Source of the DNA: Flammeovirgaceae bacterium SG7u.111
GTDB lineage: Bacteria > Bacteroidota > Bacteroidia > Cytophagales > Flammeovirgaceae
Direction of reading: 5' to 3'
Length of the DNA stretch: 64,000 nucleotides
Assembly (NCBI GenBank): GCA_034044135.1
Contig: CP139021.1
Location: 6,610,001 to 6,674,000 of the forward strand
This document shows positions 1 to 9,446 of this stretch, piece by piece (within the stretch, counting starts at the first letter, position 1; each line of letters opens with the position of its first letter). The notes below the pieces were generated by a model. The model was not told where the DNA came from, made no database searches, and saw only the letters and a program-made list of their open reading frames with translations. The translations under genes and the position numbers were made by a program.

Positions 1-886
1 TAATGTAATTGAAGTCATCGGCGTAAGCAGCGACTAAGGTATCTTCAGCTACCACAACTACTACCGACCCATCGCCACCTTCTTCCAAAATTGGCGATGC
101 TACTCCAGGAGTTTCGGTCGAATTCTTTTTCTTAAGGTATAAGGTGATATGATTGTCAGATTCTAGGAAATAGGTATCTGCAATTTCAAATTCTTCAAAA
201 GTAAAAGGATATGACTTGGGCTTCGCAAGCTTTACTTTAAAACCTCCTTGCGAATCGGTAGTGTAGGTTTTCCCTTTCACGGTTACTTCAAGACCGACAG
301 CAGGTAGGCTAGTATCGTTATAACAAACCACAGTAAAGGTCTTTATAGGCATTTGCAATACAAGAATCCCCCCTTTTTCTTCGAAGCTTATTCCGTCTGA
401 ATCAATAGCTGTTCTGTTCACCAAAAACTTAGTTTCTTTCCCTACCCGGATATTTGGAGGAATATTCATGGAAAAAACACCGTTGCTCTTTGCCTTTACA
501 GGGCCTACTTTTTCGCTCTCATTCAAAAGCACTTGCGCATTGGGAATCGGATCCCCATTCACGTCCAACGCTTTTCCTATCAAAAGATAGCTCACAGGGC
601 GAACGGTTACCTTCAACTGCTCTTCCTCGAACTTCCATATTTTCATTTCGAAGCCCGTAGCCGAAATAGCTATTTCTGTAGGCTTAGTGCTACCTGCTGG
701 CAAAGTATAATCAAAACTGCCTTGCTCATCAGAAATGGAATAGCCCGTGTTATTCACACTAACTTTCACATTAGCAATGGCAATACCATTCTCATCTATC
801 ACAGTTCCAATACTTTTATCTTGCGCAATGGCTGCACCACTGAGGAATAACAAAAGGATGAAAAATCTCATTTTAAATGTCTTCAT
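1..886 (-). CDS. Secreted carboxypeptidase-regulatory-like beta-sandwich protein (C-terminus beyond window)
   Basis: The minus-strand frame stays open from the ATG at 884-886 to the window edge, so only the first 295 codons are seen. It starts with a signal peptide (hydrophobic run, then AAIAQ). Next come at least three repeated segments of the form 'xVxDxxGxPIxNAxVxxN ... G.F', typical of carboxypeptidase regulatory-like (CarboxypepD_reg) folds of secreted or surface Bacteroidota proteins. The last visible residues are acidic and glycine-rich (EEGGDGSV). It could be an adhesin or the N-terminus of a TonB-dependent receptor; the deciding C-terminal part is missing. It is divergent from the 5-oxoprolinase gene. 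Confidence 0.7.
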   Translation of the reverse strand, partial: MKTFKMRFFILLLFLSGAAIAQDKSIGTVIDENGIAIANVKVSVNNTGYSISDEQGSFDYTLPAGSTKPTEIAISATGFEMKIWKFEEEQLKVTVRPVSYLLIGKALDVNGDPIPNAQVLLNESEKVGPVKAKSNGVFSMNIPPNIRVGKETKFLVNRTAIDSDGISFEEKGGILVLQMPIKTFTVVCYNDTSLPAVGLEVTVKGKTYTTDSQGGFKVKLAKPKSYPFTFEEFEIADTYFLESDNHITLYLKKKNSTETPGVASPILEEGGDGSVVVVVAEDTLVAAYADDFNYI

Positions 887-1195
887 AAATACCCGGATTC
901 AATCTGTTTTTTGGATTTTAGCGCTCATGATATTTGTGTCAAAATCCTTGGATGGAACATCCAGTAATTTACCTCTCAAAAAAGGTTGCTTTTTTGATTT
1001 GAGCAAACACGTAGTATCAACGTAAGTAAGTGCTATTTATTAACAATAGACTAATATTTTCCACAAGAGATTCAAAAAGAGGCCGATCCCATTAACATTC
1101 TATGCTCCCAAATTCTTAACATACTACAAACTTTTACCAATTTCAATATAGCTTTTCTATTTTCGCAAAAGTCAATTTCTTAAAAGATAGTCGAT
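887..1195. other. Divergent intergenic region, no recognised element
   Basis: About 310 bases separate two divergently transcribed genes and must hold both promoters. I see an AT-rich stretch but no clear hairpin, repeat or small ORF that I can support. Confidence 0.4.
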
Positions 1196-4100
1196 ATGCA
1201 AGATTGGAAAATTTGGGTGGATACAGGAGGTACATTTACAGATTGCATTGCCATTTCCCCTCAAGGAAAAGAGCACAGGGCAAAGGTCTTGAGTAGCAGT
1301 TCGCTTCGTGGAAAAATAAAAGAGGTTCACTCCTCCTCCTTGTTCACTATTTCTTGCAATTGGGACACCCAAGCCAATATTTTTGAAGGCTTTTCTTTTA
1401 GAATTTTGCAAAAAAAACAGGCTCCTATCCTTATCAAAAAACTCAATTTACACAGGAGTGAACTTTTATTATCAACCCCTTTTCCTTCAAAAATAAGGGC
1501 TGGAGAAGAGTTTGAAATAACCTCCAATGAAGAAGCTCCCATTTTGGCAGCTAGGCTAGTGACCAATACGCCTTTAAACCAAAATTTTCCCGCAATGAAC
1601 ATGCGACTTGGTTCTACCAAAGGGACAAATGCTTTATTGGAAAAAAAAGGGGCTGATGTAGCCTTGGTCGTAACCAAAGGCTTTGCCGATATCCTCAGAA
1701 TAGGCACACAACAACGCCCTGATATTTTTGCACTCAACATCCAAAAACCTGAACCGCTTTACCAGCAAGTGTTTGAGATTGGAGGAAGGTTAGATGCAAA
1801 AGGGAATGTTATAGAAGAGGTTGGAAAAGAAGAATTAGAGAAATTGACAGCCGAAATAAAAAGTTCAGGAGTAGCCTCGGTGGCAATTGCTCTCTTGCAC
1901 AGCTACCGAAATTCTGAGCAGGAAAATAGGGTGGAAAGCATGTTGAAAGACGCATTTTACACTGCCAATTCTTCTGCATTAGCTCCCGAAATAAAAATTG
2001 TCCCCCGAGCCGAAACCGCCGTGGTGGATGCTTATTTGGGTCCTATCATTATCAAATACCTCGATTCTATCAAAAAATCCTTGCCCAAAAATGCATTAAA
2101 AATCATGACCTCGGCAGGAGGCTTGGTCAGTTCCGAGTTTTTCAAGCCGAAAGACAGCTTGTTGAGTGGGCCTGCTGGCGGAGTGGTTGGCGCAGCAGAA
2201 ATTGCCAACCGTACGGGGGAAGAAAAAATATTGACCTTGGACATGGGCGGCACCAGCACCGATGTAGCCCGCTACGACGGCGAATACGACTACCAATTTG
2301 AATGCAAAATAGACGATGCGACCGTATTCAGCCCTGCCTTGGCTATCCACACCGTAGCGGCAGGTGGCGGCTCTATTTGCGGGTTCGATGGGCTGAAATA
2401 CACCGTAGGCCCAGAAAGTGCAGGAGCTTCCCCAGGTCCTGCTTGCTACGGGGCGGGTGGTCCGCTTTCCATCACCGATGTGAACTTGCTTTTGGGAAGG
2501 CTCGACCCTACGGGCTTCCGAATCCCTCTCGAAAAAGGGGCTGCACAAGAAGCTTTTGAAAAAGTAAAAGGAACATCAGAAACAGCCCAAGAAGAGGTGT
2601 TATCCGGCTTTCTGGACATCGCCAATGAGAAAATGGCAGAAGCTATCCGCAAGATTTCGGTGAGCAAGGGCTACGACCCCACTCAGTTTTCCCTCCTCGC
2701 TTTTGGAGGGGCTGGCGGGCAACATGCCTGCAAAGTTGCCGAGCTGCTGGGCATCAGCCGAGTGGTTGTTCCGTACGATGCGGGGCTGCTCAGTGCTTAC
2801 GGAATGGGACAAGCACTGATCGAGCGTTTTGCCGAAAGGCAGTTTCTCCAACCTTTTGCCCAGCACCAACCAAATTTGCAGGAAATCATTACCGACCTTT
2901 CTGCTTCGGCTACCGAAAGTTTGCTGCAAGAAGGATTCAAAAAAGGGGACACCGAGGTGCGAAAAGTGCTGCTTTTCCTTCGCTTTGCAGGGCAAGACCA
3001 GTCCATTGAAGTAGAGTTTTCTTCCGAAAAAGCTCCTGAAAAAATATTTGAAGAAAAATACAAAAAGCTGTTTGGGCACTGGATAGCCAACCGAGAAATA
3101 GAGTTGGATACGGTGCGGGTCATCGCCTCCAACAAGCCAGTTGAAAAGCCTGCAATTCAAAAAACAGATGAAAAATATTCGCCTGCCCCTGCTCGGTTTG
3201 TCCAAAGTTATGTGGAGAAAAAATGGGTGGAAACGCCTGTTTTTGTGTGGGAAGAGTTGGAAAAAGGTGCGGGAATTCTGGGGCCTGCCTTGCTGCTCAG
3301 CTCCACCAGCACCACGTTTGTAGATAAAAACTGGAAGTTTGAATTAGATGCAAATTCCACGGGAACGATCAACCGAATAGCGGAAGCTAAAAAAGAAGGC
3401 AAGCAAGACAGCCAACCTGAGGCGATAAAACTGGAGCTTTTTACCAACCGCTTCAGCGGAATAGCCAACGAAATGGGCGCATTGCTCCAGCGCACGGCTT
3501 TTTCGGTCAACGTGAAAGAACGCCTCGATTTCTCTTGCGCTTTGCTAGATGCTTATGGAAGACTGGTGGTAAATGCTCCACACATCCCCGTTCATTTGGG
3601 CAGCTTGGGCATTTGCACCCGCCTCCTCGCCAAAGAACTCGCCATGGAAAAAGGCGATGTGGTCATCACCAACCACCCAGGTTTCGGAGGATCACATTTG
3701 CCCGACATAACCTTAGTTGCCCCTATTTTTGATGATAAAAACACCTTGGTAGGCTACGTTGCCAACCGAGCGCATCACTCGGAAGTGGGTGGCAAACGAC
3801 CTGGCTCTATGCCGCCCGATGCCAAAAACTTGGCGGAAGAAGGCGTGGTTATTTCCCCCCAGTATTTGGTGAGAAAAGGCGAGCCGCAGTGGCAGGAAAT
3901 AAGAAGATTGCTGACCGAGAACAAATTTCCCACCCGAGCCATTGAGGAAAACTTGGCAGACCTCAATGCAACTCTCGCATCGTTGGAAGCAGGCAAGCAA
4001 GCACTGATTTCCCTCTGCCGAAGCCATTCGAGCGAGGAGGTGGGCTATTTTATGAAAAAGCTCAACGACTACACCGCCAACTTGATGTTGGAAAAAATTA

Positions 4101-4951
4101 ATGAGTGGAAAGGGAAAGTTTTCACCGCCGAAGAAAAATTGGACGACGGCACGCCGCTAAAGGTGAAATTTGAGGTAGAAAACCAGACGTTAAAAATTGA
4201 TTTTGAGGGAACGGGGGGCGTCCATCCTGCCAACCTGAACGCCAACGAGGCGATTGTGAACAGTGCGGTGATTTATGTGTTGAGATTGATGTTGGGGAAA
4301 AATGTTCCGCTGAACGAGGGCATTATGCAGCATGTGCAAATGAATTTGCCCGAAGGAATTTTGAACCCGACCTTCCCGCCTGAACCCGAAAATTGCCCTG
4401 CCGTGGTAGGGGGAAACACCGAAACCAGTCAACGCTTGGTCGATACGCTGCTCAAAGCCTTTGGCGAGGTGGCGTGCAGTCAAGGCACGATGAACAACTT
4501 GCTTTTTGGCAACGAAAACTTCGGCTACTACGAAACCATTGGCGGGGGAAGCGGAGCAGGAAATGGCTTCCACGGCACGGACGCCGTCCACCAGCACATG
4601 ACCAACACCCGCATCACCGACCCAGAGATTTTGGAATACCGCTACCCCGTTCGCCTAGAGCGGTTCGCCATCCGCAAAGGCTCGGGTGGAGCAGGAACAT
4701 GGAAAGGCGGCGATGGAATAATAAGGGAACTGAAATTCCTAGCCCCAGTCGATTTGACCGTGCTGACCCAGCACCGCCAAGAAGCCCCTTACGGAAGCCA
4801 AAGTGGAGAAAACGGCTTGCAAGGCAAACAAATCGTCATCACCGCCGAGGGTGAAGAAATCCCCCTAAAAGGAATAGATGGCTATCCCATGAAAATAGGC
4901 GACAAAATTGTGATGGAAACACCCGGTGGGGGTGGATTTGGGGAGGGGTGA
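1196..4951 (+). CDS. 5-oxoprolinase (ATP-hydrolysing), fused HyuA-HyuB type
   Basis: The 1251-residue protein joins a hydantoinase-A-like ATPase half (about residues 1-730, opening with DTGGTFTDC and carrying LDMGGTSTDVA and FGGAGGQHA) to a hydantoinase-B-like half (from about 741, KLELFTNRF, with NHPGFGGSHLPD and a glycine-rich C-terminus). This is the layout and size of eukaryotic-type OPLAH, which opens 5-oxo-L-proline to L-glutamate at the cost of ATP in the cytoplasm. The ATG at 1196 lies directly before the conserved N-terminus. Glutathione-cycle or damage-control use is inferred from the family. The substrate could be another hydantoin-like ring, but the fused form favours oxoproline. 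Confidence 0.9.
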   Translation: MQDWKIWVDTGGTFTDCIAISPQGKEHRAKVLSSSSLRGKIKEVHSSSLFTISCNWDTQANIFEGFSFRILQKKQAPILIKKLNLHRSELLLSTPFPSKIRAGEEFEITSNEEAPILAARLVTNTPLNQNFPAMNMRLGSTKGTNALLEKKGADVALVVTKGFADILRIGTQQRPDIFALNIQKPEPLYQQVFEIGGRLDAKGNVIEEVGKEELEKLTAEIKSSGVASVAIALLHSYRNSEQENRVESMLKDAFYTANSSALAPEIKIVPRAETAVVDAYLGPIIIKYLDSIKKSLPKNALKIMTSAGGLVSSEFFKPKDSLLSGPAGGVVGAAEIANRTGEEKILTLDMGGTSTDVARYDGEYDYQFECKIDDATVFSPALAIHTVAAGGGSICGFDGLKYTVGPESAGASPGPACYGAGGPLSITDVNLLLGRLDPTGFRIPLEKGAAQEAFEKVKGTSETAQEEVLSGFLDIANEKMAEAIRKISVSKGYDPTQFSLLAFGGAGGQHACKVAELLGISRVVVPYDAGLLSAYGMGQALIERFAERQFLQPFAQHQPNLQEIITDLSASATESLLQEGFKKGDTEVRKVLLFLRFAGQDQSIEVEFSSEKAPEKIFEEKYKKLFGHWIANREIELDTVRVIASNKPVEKPAIQKTDEKYSPAPARFVQSYVEKKWVETPVFVWEELEKGAGILGPALLLSSTSTTFVDKNWKFELDANSTGTINRIAEAKKEGKQDSQPEAIKLELFTNRFSGIANEMGALLQRTAFSVNVKERLDFSCALLDAYGRLVVNAPHIPVHLGSLGICTRLLAKELAMEKGDVVITNHPGFGGSHLPDITLVAPIFDDKNTLVGYVANRAHHSEVGGKRPGSMPPDAKNLAEEGVVISPQYLVRKGEPQWQEIRRLLTENKFPTRAIEENLADLNATLASLEAGKQALISLCRSHSSEEVGYFMKKLNDYTANLMLEKINEWKGKVFTAEEKLDDGTPLKVKFEVENQTLKIDFEGTGGVHPANLNANEAIVNSAVIYVLRLMLGKNVPLNEGIMQHVQMNLPEGILNPTFPPEPENCPAVVGGNTETSQRLVDTLLKAFGEVACSQGTMNNLLFGNENFGYYETIGGGSGAGNGFHGTDAVHQHMTNTRITDPEILEYRYPVRLERFAIRKGSGGAGTWKGGDGIIRELKFLAPVDLTVLTQHRQEAPYGSQSGENGLQGKQIVITAEGEEIPLKGIDGYPMKIGDKIVMETPGGGGFGEG

Positions 4952-5044
4952 TTTTTTTGCTTTTGGGAGTAGGAGTGCTTTTGTGTTATGTTTAGGAATG
5001 AAGACGTAATTGATTTATATTTACTGTTAGACCCAATTTCATAA

Positions 5045-5857
5045 ATGGACGAAATAATATATCAAATTGATAATTGGAGCATTCTCAAACTTCTTGGAGG
5101 GACTGGTGTAATTCTTATAGGAACTTTGGTTCTGGCTAAAAAGCTCTTATTTGAACGAATCAAAGTAAGTTGGAATAAAAATGTCAAAAAAGAGATTGAA
5201 GAAATCAGAAGCGAGCTAACAAAAAATAACTCAACTCTCAATGCACTTCAATCAAACTACTTCTTATCAATACAAAAATTATATGATAAACGAATTGAGG
5301 CTGCAACCCATATTTGGAGTGCAACAATTGAAGTAAGAAACAAGATGCCATCAATTATATCACTGATTCTATCTATTTTAACTGATAACGAACTCAATAA
5401 TCAGACTCTCGATAAAGCAAACTCAAATGGCGAACGACTAGGAGATCAAATTGCAAATCTCAATGAACTCGATGTAAAGAAAATGGTTGACCCCTCTATG
5501 GTCATAGATCAATATAAGCCATTTATAAGAGATGACCTATATAAAATTTTCAAAATATATGTAGCCGTTATGGGGCGTATAACGCTTAACATTATATTAG
5601 ATTACAAAAAAGGATCCCTTAGAGGCTGGAAAAAAGATGATGGACTACACCAATTACTTCCTAACGCTCTAACAGAAATGGAAATCGATTATATTATGGG
5701 GCTTCAAATTGCTGCATTTGACAATCTTGCTAATATTTTTAATATTAAAATCGAAAACTTAATAAGGAAAATGTTATCCAGTGAAGACAGCAATATTGAT
5801 ACAATTAAACAACTGAAGGAACTCGAAAATGTATTAAATGCTACAAAACTAAAATAA
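5045..5857 (+). CDS. Uncharacterised membrane-anchored protein with coiled coil
   Basis: The 270-residue protein has one N-terminal membrane segment (about residues 14-33, LLGGTGVILIGTLVLA). A basic, charged helix follows that should form a coiled coil (KNVKKEIEEIRSELTKN), then a mostly helical soluble part. I recognise no catalytic motif. It stands alone after the 5-oxoprolinase gene and is richer in AAA, AAT and ATA codons than its neighbours, which hints at acquisition by transfer. An anchored scaffold or a defence-associated protein are possible but unsupported. Confidence 0.6.
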   Translation: MDEIIYQIDNWSILKLLGGTGVILIGTLVLAKKLLFERIKVSWNKNVKKEIEEIRSELTKNNSTLNALQSNYFLSIQKLYDKRIEAATHIWSATIEVRNKMPSIISLILSILTDNELNNQTLDKANSNGERLGDQIANLNELDVKKMVDPSMVIDQYKPFIRDDLYKIFKIYVAVMGRITLNIILDYKKGSLRGWKKDDGLHQLLPNALTEMEIDYIMGLQIAAFDNLANIFNIKIENLIRKMLSSEDSNIDTIKQLKELENVLNATKLK

Positions 5858-6037
5858 TTGAGTTTAACAGATATAGCTATGAATAAATAGGATTTTATCC
5901 GCTCGTACCTTAACAGCATTCCCTCAGCCACAAACGTAGCTTCAAGCTTTCCGCAAACCAAAAATACCTTTGCTAGCATGAAACCCCAAAATGCCCCGAT
6001 GGATGTTGACATTGTAGCGTTGTTGGGGCGTAGGCGG

Positions 6038-6195
6038 GGGATTCCTGCGTTCGTAGGAATGACGGAAAATAGCGGGAAGCATCTGTAGCATCGACCTTTT
6101 AGTCTTGGCAAACCCGTCGTGGTCGTTTGGGACGCCCACGACGATGGGCGGGTGCGGGCAAAGCGTCGGGGGCGTAAAATAACGACCACGACGGG
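6038..6195. repeat. Cluster of palindromic repeats, including two inverted copies of the CGTCGTGG hairpin
   Basis: The gap between the 5045 gene and the next stop codon holds a hairpin at 6041-6061 (ATTCCTGCG-TTCGTAGGAAT) and two long hairpins in opposite orientation at 6113-6148 and 6161-6195. Both long hairpins carry arms CGTCGTGG / CCACGACG around a GCGTnnnnnACGA centre. The same arms recur at 40529-40559, 41359-41393 and 43014-43046, so this is a dispersed REP-like family. No gene is seen in this stretch (5858-6302). Confidence 0.7.
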
Positions 6196-6302
6196 TACAG
6201 CTCTTGCGGAGCGCAATCAGGCAAGCCATACACCCCGTGCCTGCGGACGCTGACTCTGATGCCTGAAACATGGCTTGGGCGGCTGCTTTTCTCCCAAAAC
6301 CC

Positions 6303-7841
6303 CTAATACAAATCCCAGTTCCCATTTCTATAATAAGCGGGCAACACTGGATTATGGATGGTATTTATTTCCACATCGGCACTGTCTATTTGGATGAGGT
6401 TTTTGCCAAAAGAGGTAATGAGAGGCATCGCATCATGATCGAGCCAAACCGTTTCTATATCGTCGAAATATTGGCTTTGGAGAGCTGGTTTGAGCTGCTC
6501 CGCAGGAATACTTTTCGCGCCAATTATCCAACCCCATTCGCCCAAGGTCAATACTTGGTTGTGAATAGGCAGTGTATTGAACCCTGCTTCCCTCATCGTT
6601 TTTTCTATGCAAATAAAAGCTTTGGTAGCATAATAGGGGCTACCCGATTGGGTGATGATCACGCCATTGGGGCGAAGGTGCTTGTGGCACATCTTGAAAA
6701 ACTCTAAGGAAAATAGCCTGCCCAGTTCGATGGTTTTAGGATCGGGGAAGTCGATGATCATTACATCAAAAAACTCTTCTGTATCTTCTAGGTAATTATA
6801 CGCATCGGTATTTAAAACCGTCGATTTGGGACTGTTGAGGGCATTTTTATTAAGCTTAGTGAATACGGGATGCGTTTTTGCCAAGTCTGTTACCGCCGGA
6901 TCCAAATCCACCAGCTTCACCTTATTCACCCTGTCGTATTTTAATATTTCGCGCACGGCACAGCCATCGCCACCACCAAGTACCAGTACATCTACTGGAC
7001 CTTTAGAAAGCTTCATCACAGGATGTACCAGCGGTTCATGGTACAGCCATTCATCAAATGAGCTAAGCTGCTGGTTTCCATTCAAGTAGAGCCAATGGTA
7101 GTTTTTCCACTGCGTAACTACTATTTTTTGGTAGCGAGACTGCTCCGAGTAGATAATCTTGTCTCGGTAACGCTTCTGCTCTCCAAAAATCACGATTGGT
7201 TTGGCAAATACCAGCCCGAGGGTGATCACCATCAAGGTAACAGCTGTACCACCCCATACCAATTTGGCAAGGCGAGGGATAATAAGCGGCTTGAGTGTGA
7301 AAAAGAGCAGCACGGCGACCATAAAATTCACAGCTCCCAGCACAAAAGGCGTGTAGGTCAGCCCCAAGTAAGGAAGCCCTACAAAGGCAAAAAACACTCC
7401 ACCGAGCAAACTGCCGTAGTAGTCATTTTCCATCGCACTGGAAATATTGACCTTTAGCTCCTCAAAAGAATCGTTGAGACGGATAACCAAAGGGATTTCC
7501 ATCCCAATGAGCAGCCCAATAAGTACGCTAAGACCATAAATAAGGTAATCTAGGTGATCGGGGTAAGCTGCTACGGTGTAGGTGATCAGTGCAGTGAAAG
7601 AAACTAAAAGCGAGAGGATAAACTCGATAAAAATAAATTTGACAAGCAGGTTCTTTTCAATGAATTTGCTAAACCTACTACCCAAGCCCATGGAAAAGAG
7701 CATGATGGATAGGATCATGGTCCATTGCAGAACCGAATTTCCCAAAAAATAGGTAGCTAGTGTTGAAAGAATATATTCGGCCACGATTCCTGAAAGCCCT
7801 GTGGCAAAAAGACATGCTTTGAGTATGCTGGATTTTTTCAT
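6303..7841 (-). CDS. Membrane-fused spermidine-synthase-like (polyamine aminopropyltransferase family) protein
   Basis: Residues 1-215 of 512 form about six or seven hydrophobic segments. Residues 230-490 form a spermidine-synthase-type Rossmann domain with QKI near 238, the SAM/dcSAM loop LGGGDG (288-293), VDLDP (311-315) and DFPDP near 362, which holds the probable catalytic Asp. Such membrane-fused members are frequent in Bacteroidota and may aminopropylate substrates other than putrescine. The ATG at 7841 gives a good first membrane helix. It is divergent from the glycosyltransferase gene; no co-transcribed speD or speA is nearby. The fold assignment is firm, the substrate is not. Confidence 0.8.
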   Translation of the reverse strand: MKKSSILKACLFATGLSGIVAEYILSTLATYFLGNSVLQWTMILSIMLFSMGLGSRFSKFIEKNLLVKFIFIEFILSLLVSFTALITYTVAAYPDHLDYLIYGLSVLIGLLIGMEIPLVIRLNDSFEELKVNISSAMENDYYGSLLGGVFFAFVGLPYLGLTYTPFVLGAVNFMVAVLLFFTLKPLIIPRLAKLVWGGTAVTLMVITLGLVFAKPIVIFGEQKRYRDKIIYSEQSRYQKIVVTQWKNYHWLYLNGNQQLSSFDEWLYHEPLVHPVMKLSKGPVDVLVLGGGDGCAVREILKYDRVNKVKLVDLDPAVTDLAKTHPVFTKLNKNALNSPKSTVLNTDAYNYLEDTEEFFDVMIIDFPDPKTIELGRLFSLEFFKMCHKHLRPNGVIITQSGSPYYATKAFICIEKTMREAGFNTLPIHNQVLTLGEWGWIIGAKSIPAEQLKPALQSQYFDDIETVWLDHDAMPLITSFGKNLIQIDSADVEINTIHNPVLPAYYRNGNWDLY

Positions 7842-7957
7842 TTATCCCCTCTTCGTTGATTTTGGTAGTAAATGCCCAAAGCTAAGAATTTGTGGAAATT
7901 TAATCACATTCAATAAGGATTTTACCCCAACACTTTGACCAATACTTCCAAGGTACT

Positions 7958-9337
7958 ATGTTTACCTTTATGAAGAAATTTAGCTCTCAGCTCTTTTGGC
8001 GCTTATTCCCATTGCTGCTGCTCGCATTTTACCCTTTTGCCGACAAGCTGGAGGCTTTTCTTCCTTCCTTACAAATTTATACCAGCCTCGATCGATACAT
8101 ATTATTGGTACTTTTTGTCGGAGTAGGCTTCTTGATGTTCGATTATCTGTTTCGCTACACCAATTGGTTTGCCCACAACCGTTTTATGGTATTTGGGACT
8201 TTATTGCTAGGGTTTTCCTTTCTGATCAGAGTATCTATGTTCGGCTTCGAGTCCGACGATTACCTCGGCAACGGATTCTCCGATTGGTACGACTTCATCA
8301 AAACTAATGGAGGTTTTTCCGCCTTAGCGGAGAATAGTTTCACGACCTACAATGTGCCCTACCTTTATGTATTGGCATTTTTGAGTTACCTGCCCATTTC
8401 CAAACTCATAGGAATAAAACTATTTTCCGTGCTGTTCGATTACCTAGGGGCATGGGCTATTTTCAAGATTTTACGACTGAAAACTTCATTCAAAATCTCT
8501 TTTGTAGGAACTGTAGTTTTTCTATTTTTCCCCACCGTTTTACTCAACGGAAGCTTTTGGGGGCAAAGCGATGTGGTGTATACCAGCCTGTTGCTTTGGG
8601 CTTTTTATGGAATGCTTCTATTTGTAAAAAGTGGAAAGGAAGTAAAATTAGCGGGGCTTCCTGTACTTCTCTTTATTATGATTTGCATTGGGCTTTCTGT
8701 CAGTTATAAGCTGCAAGCTATTTTCTTTGCTTTGCCTCTTTTACTGCTTTATTTCAAAAAAACATTTAACCTCCTACATGTAGTTTTACCTCTGGTAGTT
8801 TGGTTTCTACTTTTGATACCCTGCTGGCTGCTGGGCAGAAGCCTACTCGACTTGTTACTCATCTACCCTCGGCAATTTATGCAAGATGCCGCCCTTACGC
8901 TCGATGCACCGTCTGTTTACCAGCTTTTTCCAAATGCCCCCTTCGAAAGCCTCCACAGTGCGGGCTTGCTGTTTGTTTTATTTATTTTGGCAGGGTTTGC
9001 TTGGCTCTTCACCTCCGAAAAATTTAAATTGACCGATGAAACCTTAATGTGGGTAACTATGCTCTCATTCCTGCTGTTTCCTTATTTTTTACCAAAAATG
9101 CACGACCGCTATTTTTTCCCTGCCGATGTATTCTCCATCGTCTTTGCTTTTTGGTATCCAAAAAAATGGTTTGTGCCTGTAGTGGTGGGAAGCATTTCTT
9201 TTTTTAGCTACATCCCTTTCCTCTTCGATACTTCGGTAGTTCCCTACTCATTTTTGGCAATTGGAATGGGACTGATCCTCCTTTTCTTGCTAAAAGATTT
9301 TGCCAAAAAATTCATGTTTGAGGTACAGGAAAAATAA
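7958..9337 (+). CDS. Polytopic GT-C type glycosyltransferase (Gpi18/DUF2029-like)
   Basis: The 459-residue protein has about ten to twelve membrane segments. It carries an acidic loop motif FESDDY after the second or third helix, WGQSDVVY in mid-protein and PKMHDRYFFPAD near the C-terminus. These are hallmarks of polyprenyl-phosphate-sugar-dependent GT-C mannosyltransferases of the Gpi18-like group. It should transfer a sugar from a lipid carrier at the periplasmic face of the inner membrane. Translation probably starts at 7958 (MFTFMKK); an ATG at 7970 is an alternative. Donor and acceptor cannot be told from sequence. Confidence 0.7.
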   Translation: MFTFMKKFSSQLFWRLFPLLLLAFYPFADKLEAFLPSLQIYTSLDRYILLVLFVGVGFLMFDYLFRYTNWFAHNRFMVFGTLLLGFSFLIRVSMFGFESDDYLGNGFSDWYDFIKTNGGFSALAENSFTTYNVPYLYVLAFLSYLPISKLIGIKLFSVLFDYLGAWAIFKILRLKTSFKISFVGTVVFLFFPTVLLNGSFWGQSDVVYTSLLLWAFYGMLLFVKSGKEVKLAGLPVLLFIMICIGLSVSYKLQAIFFALPLLLLYFKKTFNLLHVVLPLVVWFLLLIPCWLLGRSLLDLLLIYPRQFMQDAALTLDAPSVYQLFPNAPFESLHSAGLLFVLFILAGFAWLFTSEKFKLTDETLMWVTMLSFLLFPYFLPKMHDRYFFPADVFSIVFAFWYPKKWFVPVVVGSISFFSYIPFLFDTSVVPYSFLAIGMGLILLFLLKDFAKKFMFEVQEK

Positions 9338-9383
9338 AAAAAGGTACCCCAATCACAAGGTGACTGAGGTACACTGATTTTTT
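9336..9383. terminator. Bidirectional terminator between convergent genes
   Basis: An imperfect 12-pair stem (GTACCCCAATCA with TGACTGAGGTAC, 9344-9372) is flanked by A-run and T-run. It lies just after the glycosyltransferase stop and faces the convergent 9447-10433 gene. Confidence 0.6.
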
Positions 9384-9446
9384 GCACTAAGGCTTGTCTG
9401 TTTTTTTAGCTTCCATCACCTAAATCTTGATGGAATTTATTTTTAT

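Noticed and set aside
2096-3205. Long antisense ORFs inside the 5-oxoprolinase gene
   Set aside because: They lie opposite a well-conserved long gene, have no recognisable domain, and arise from its codon bias.
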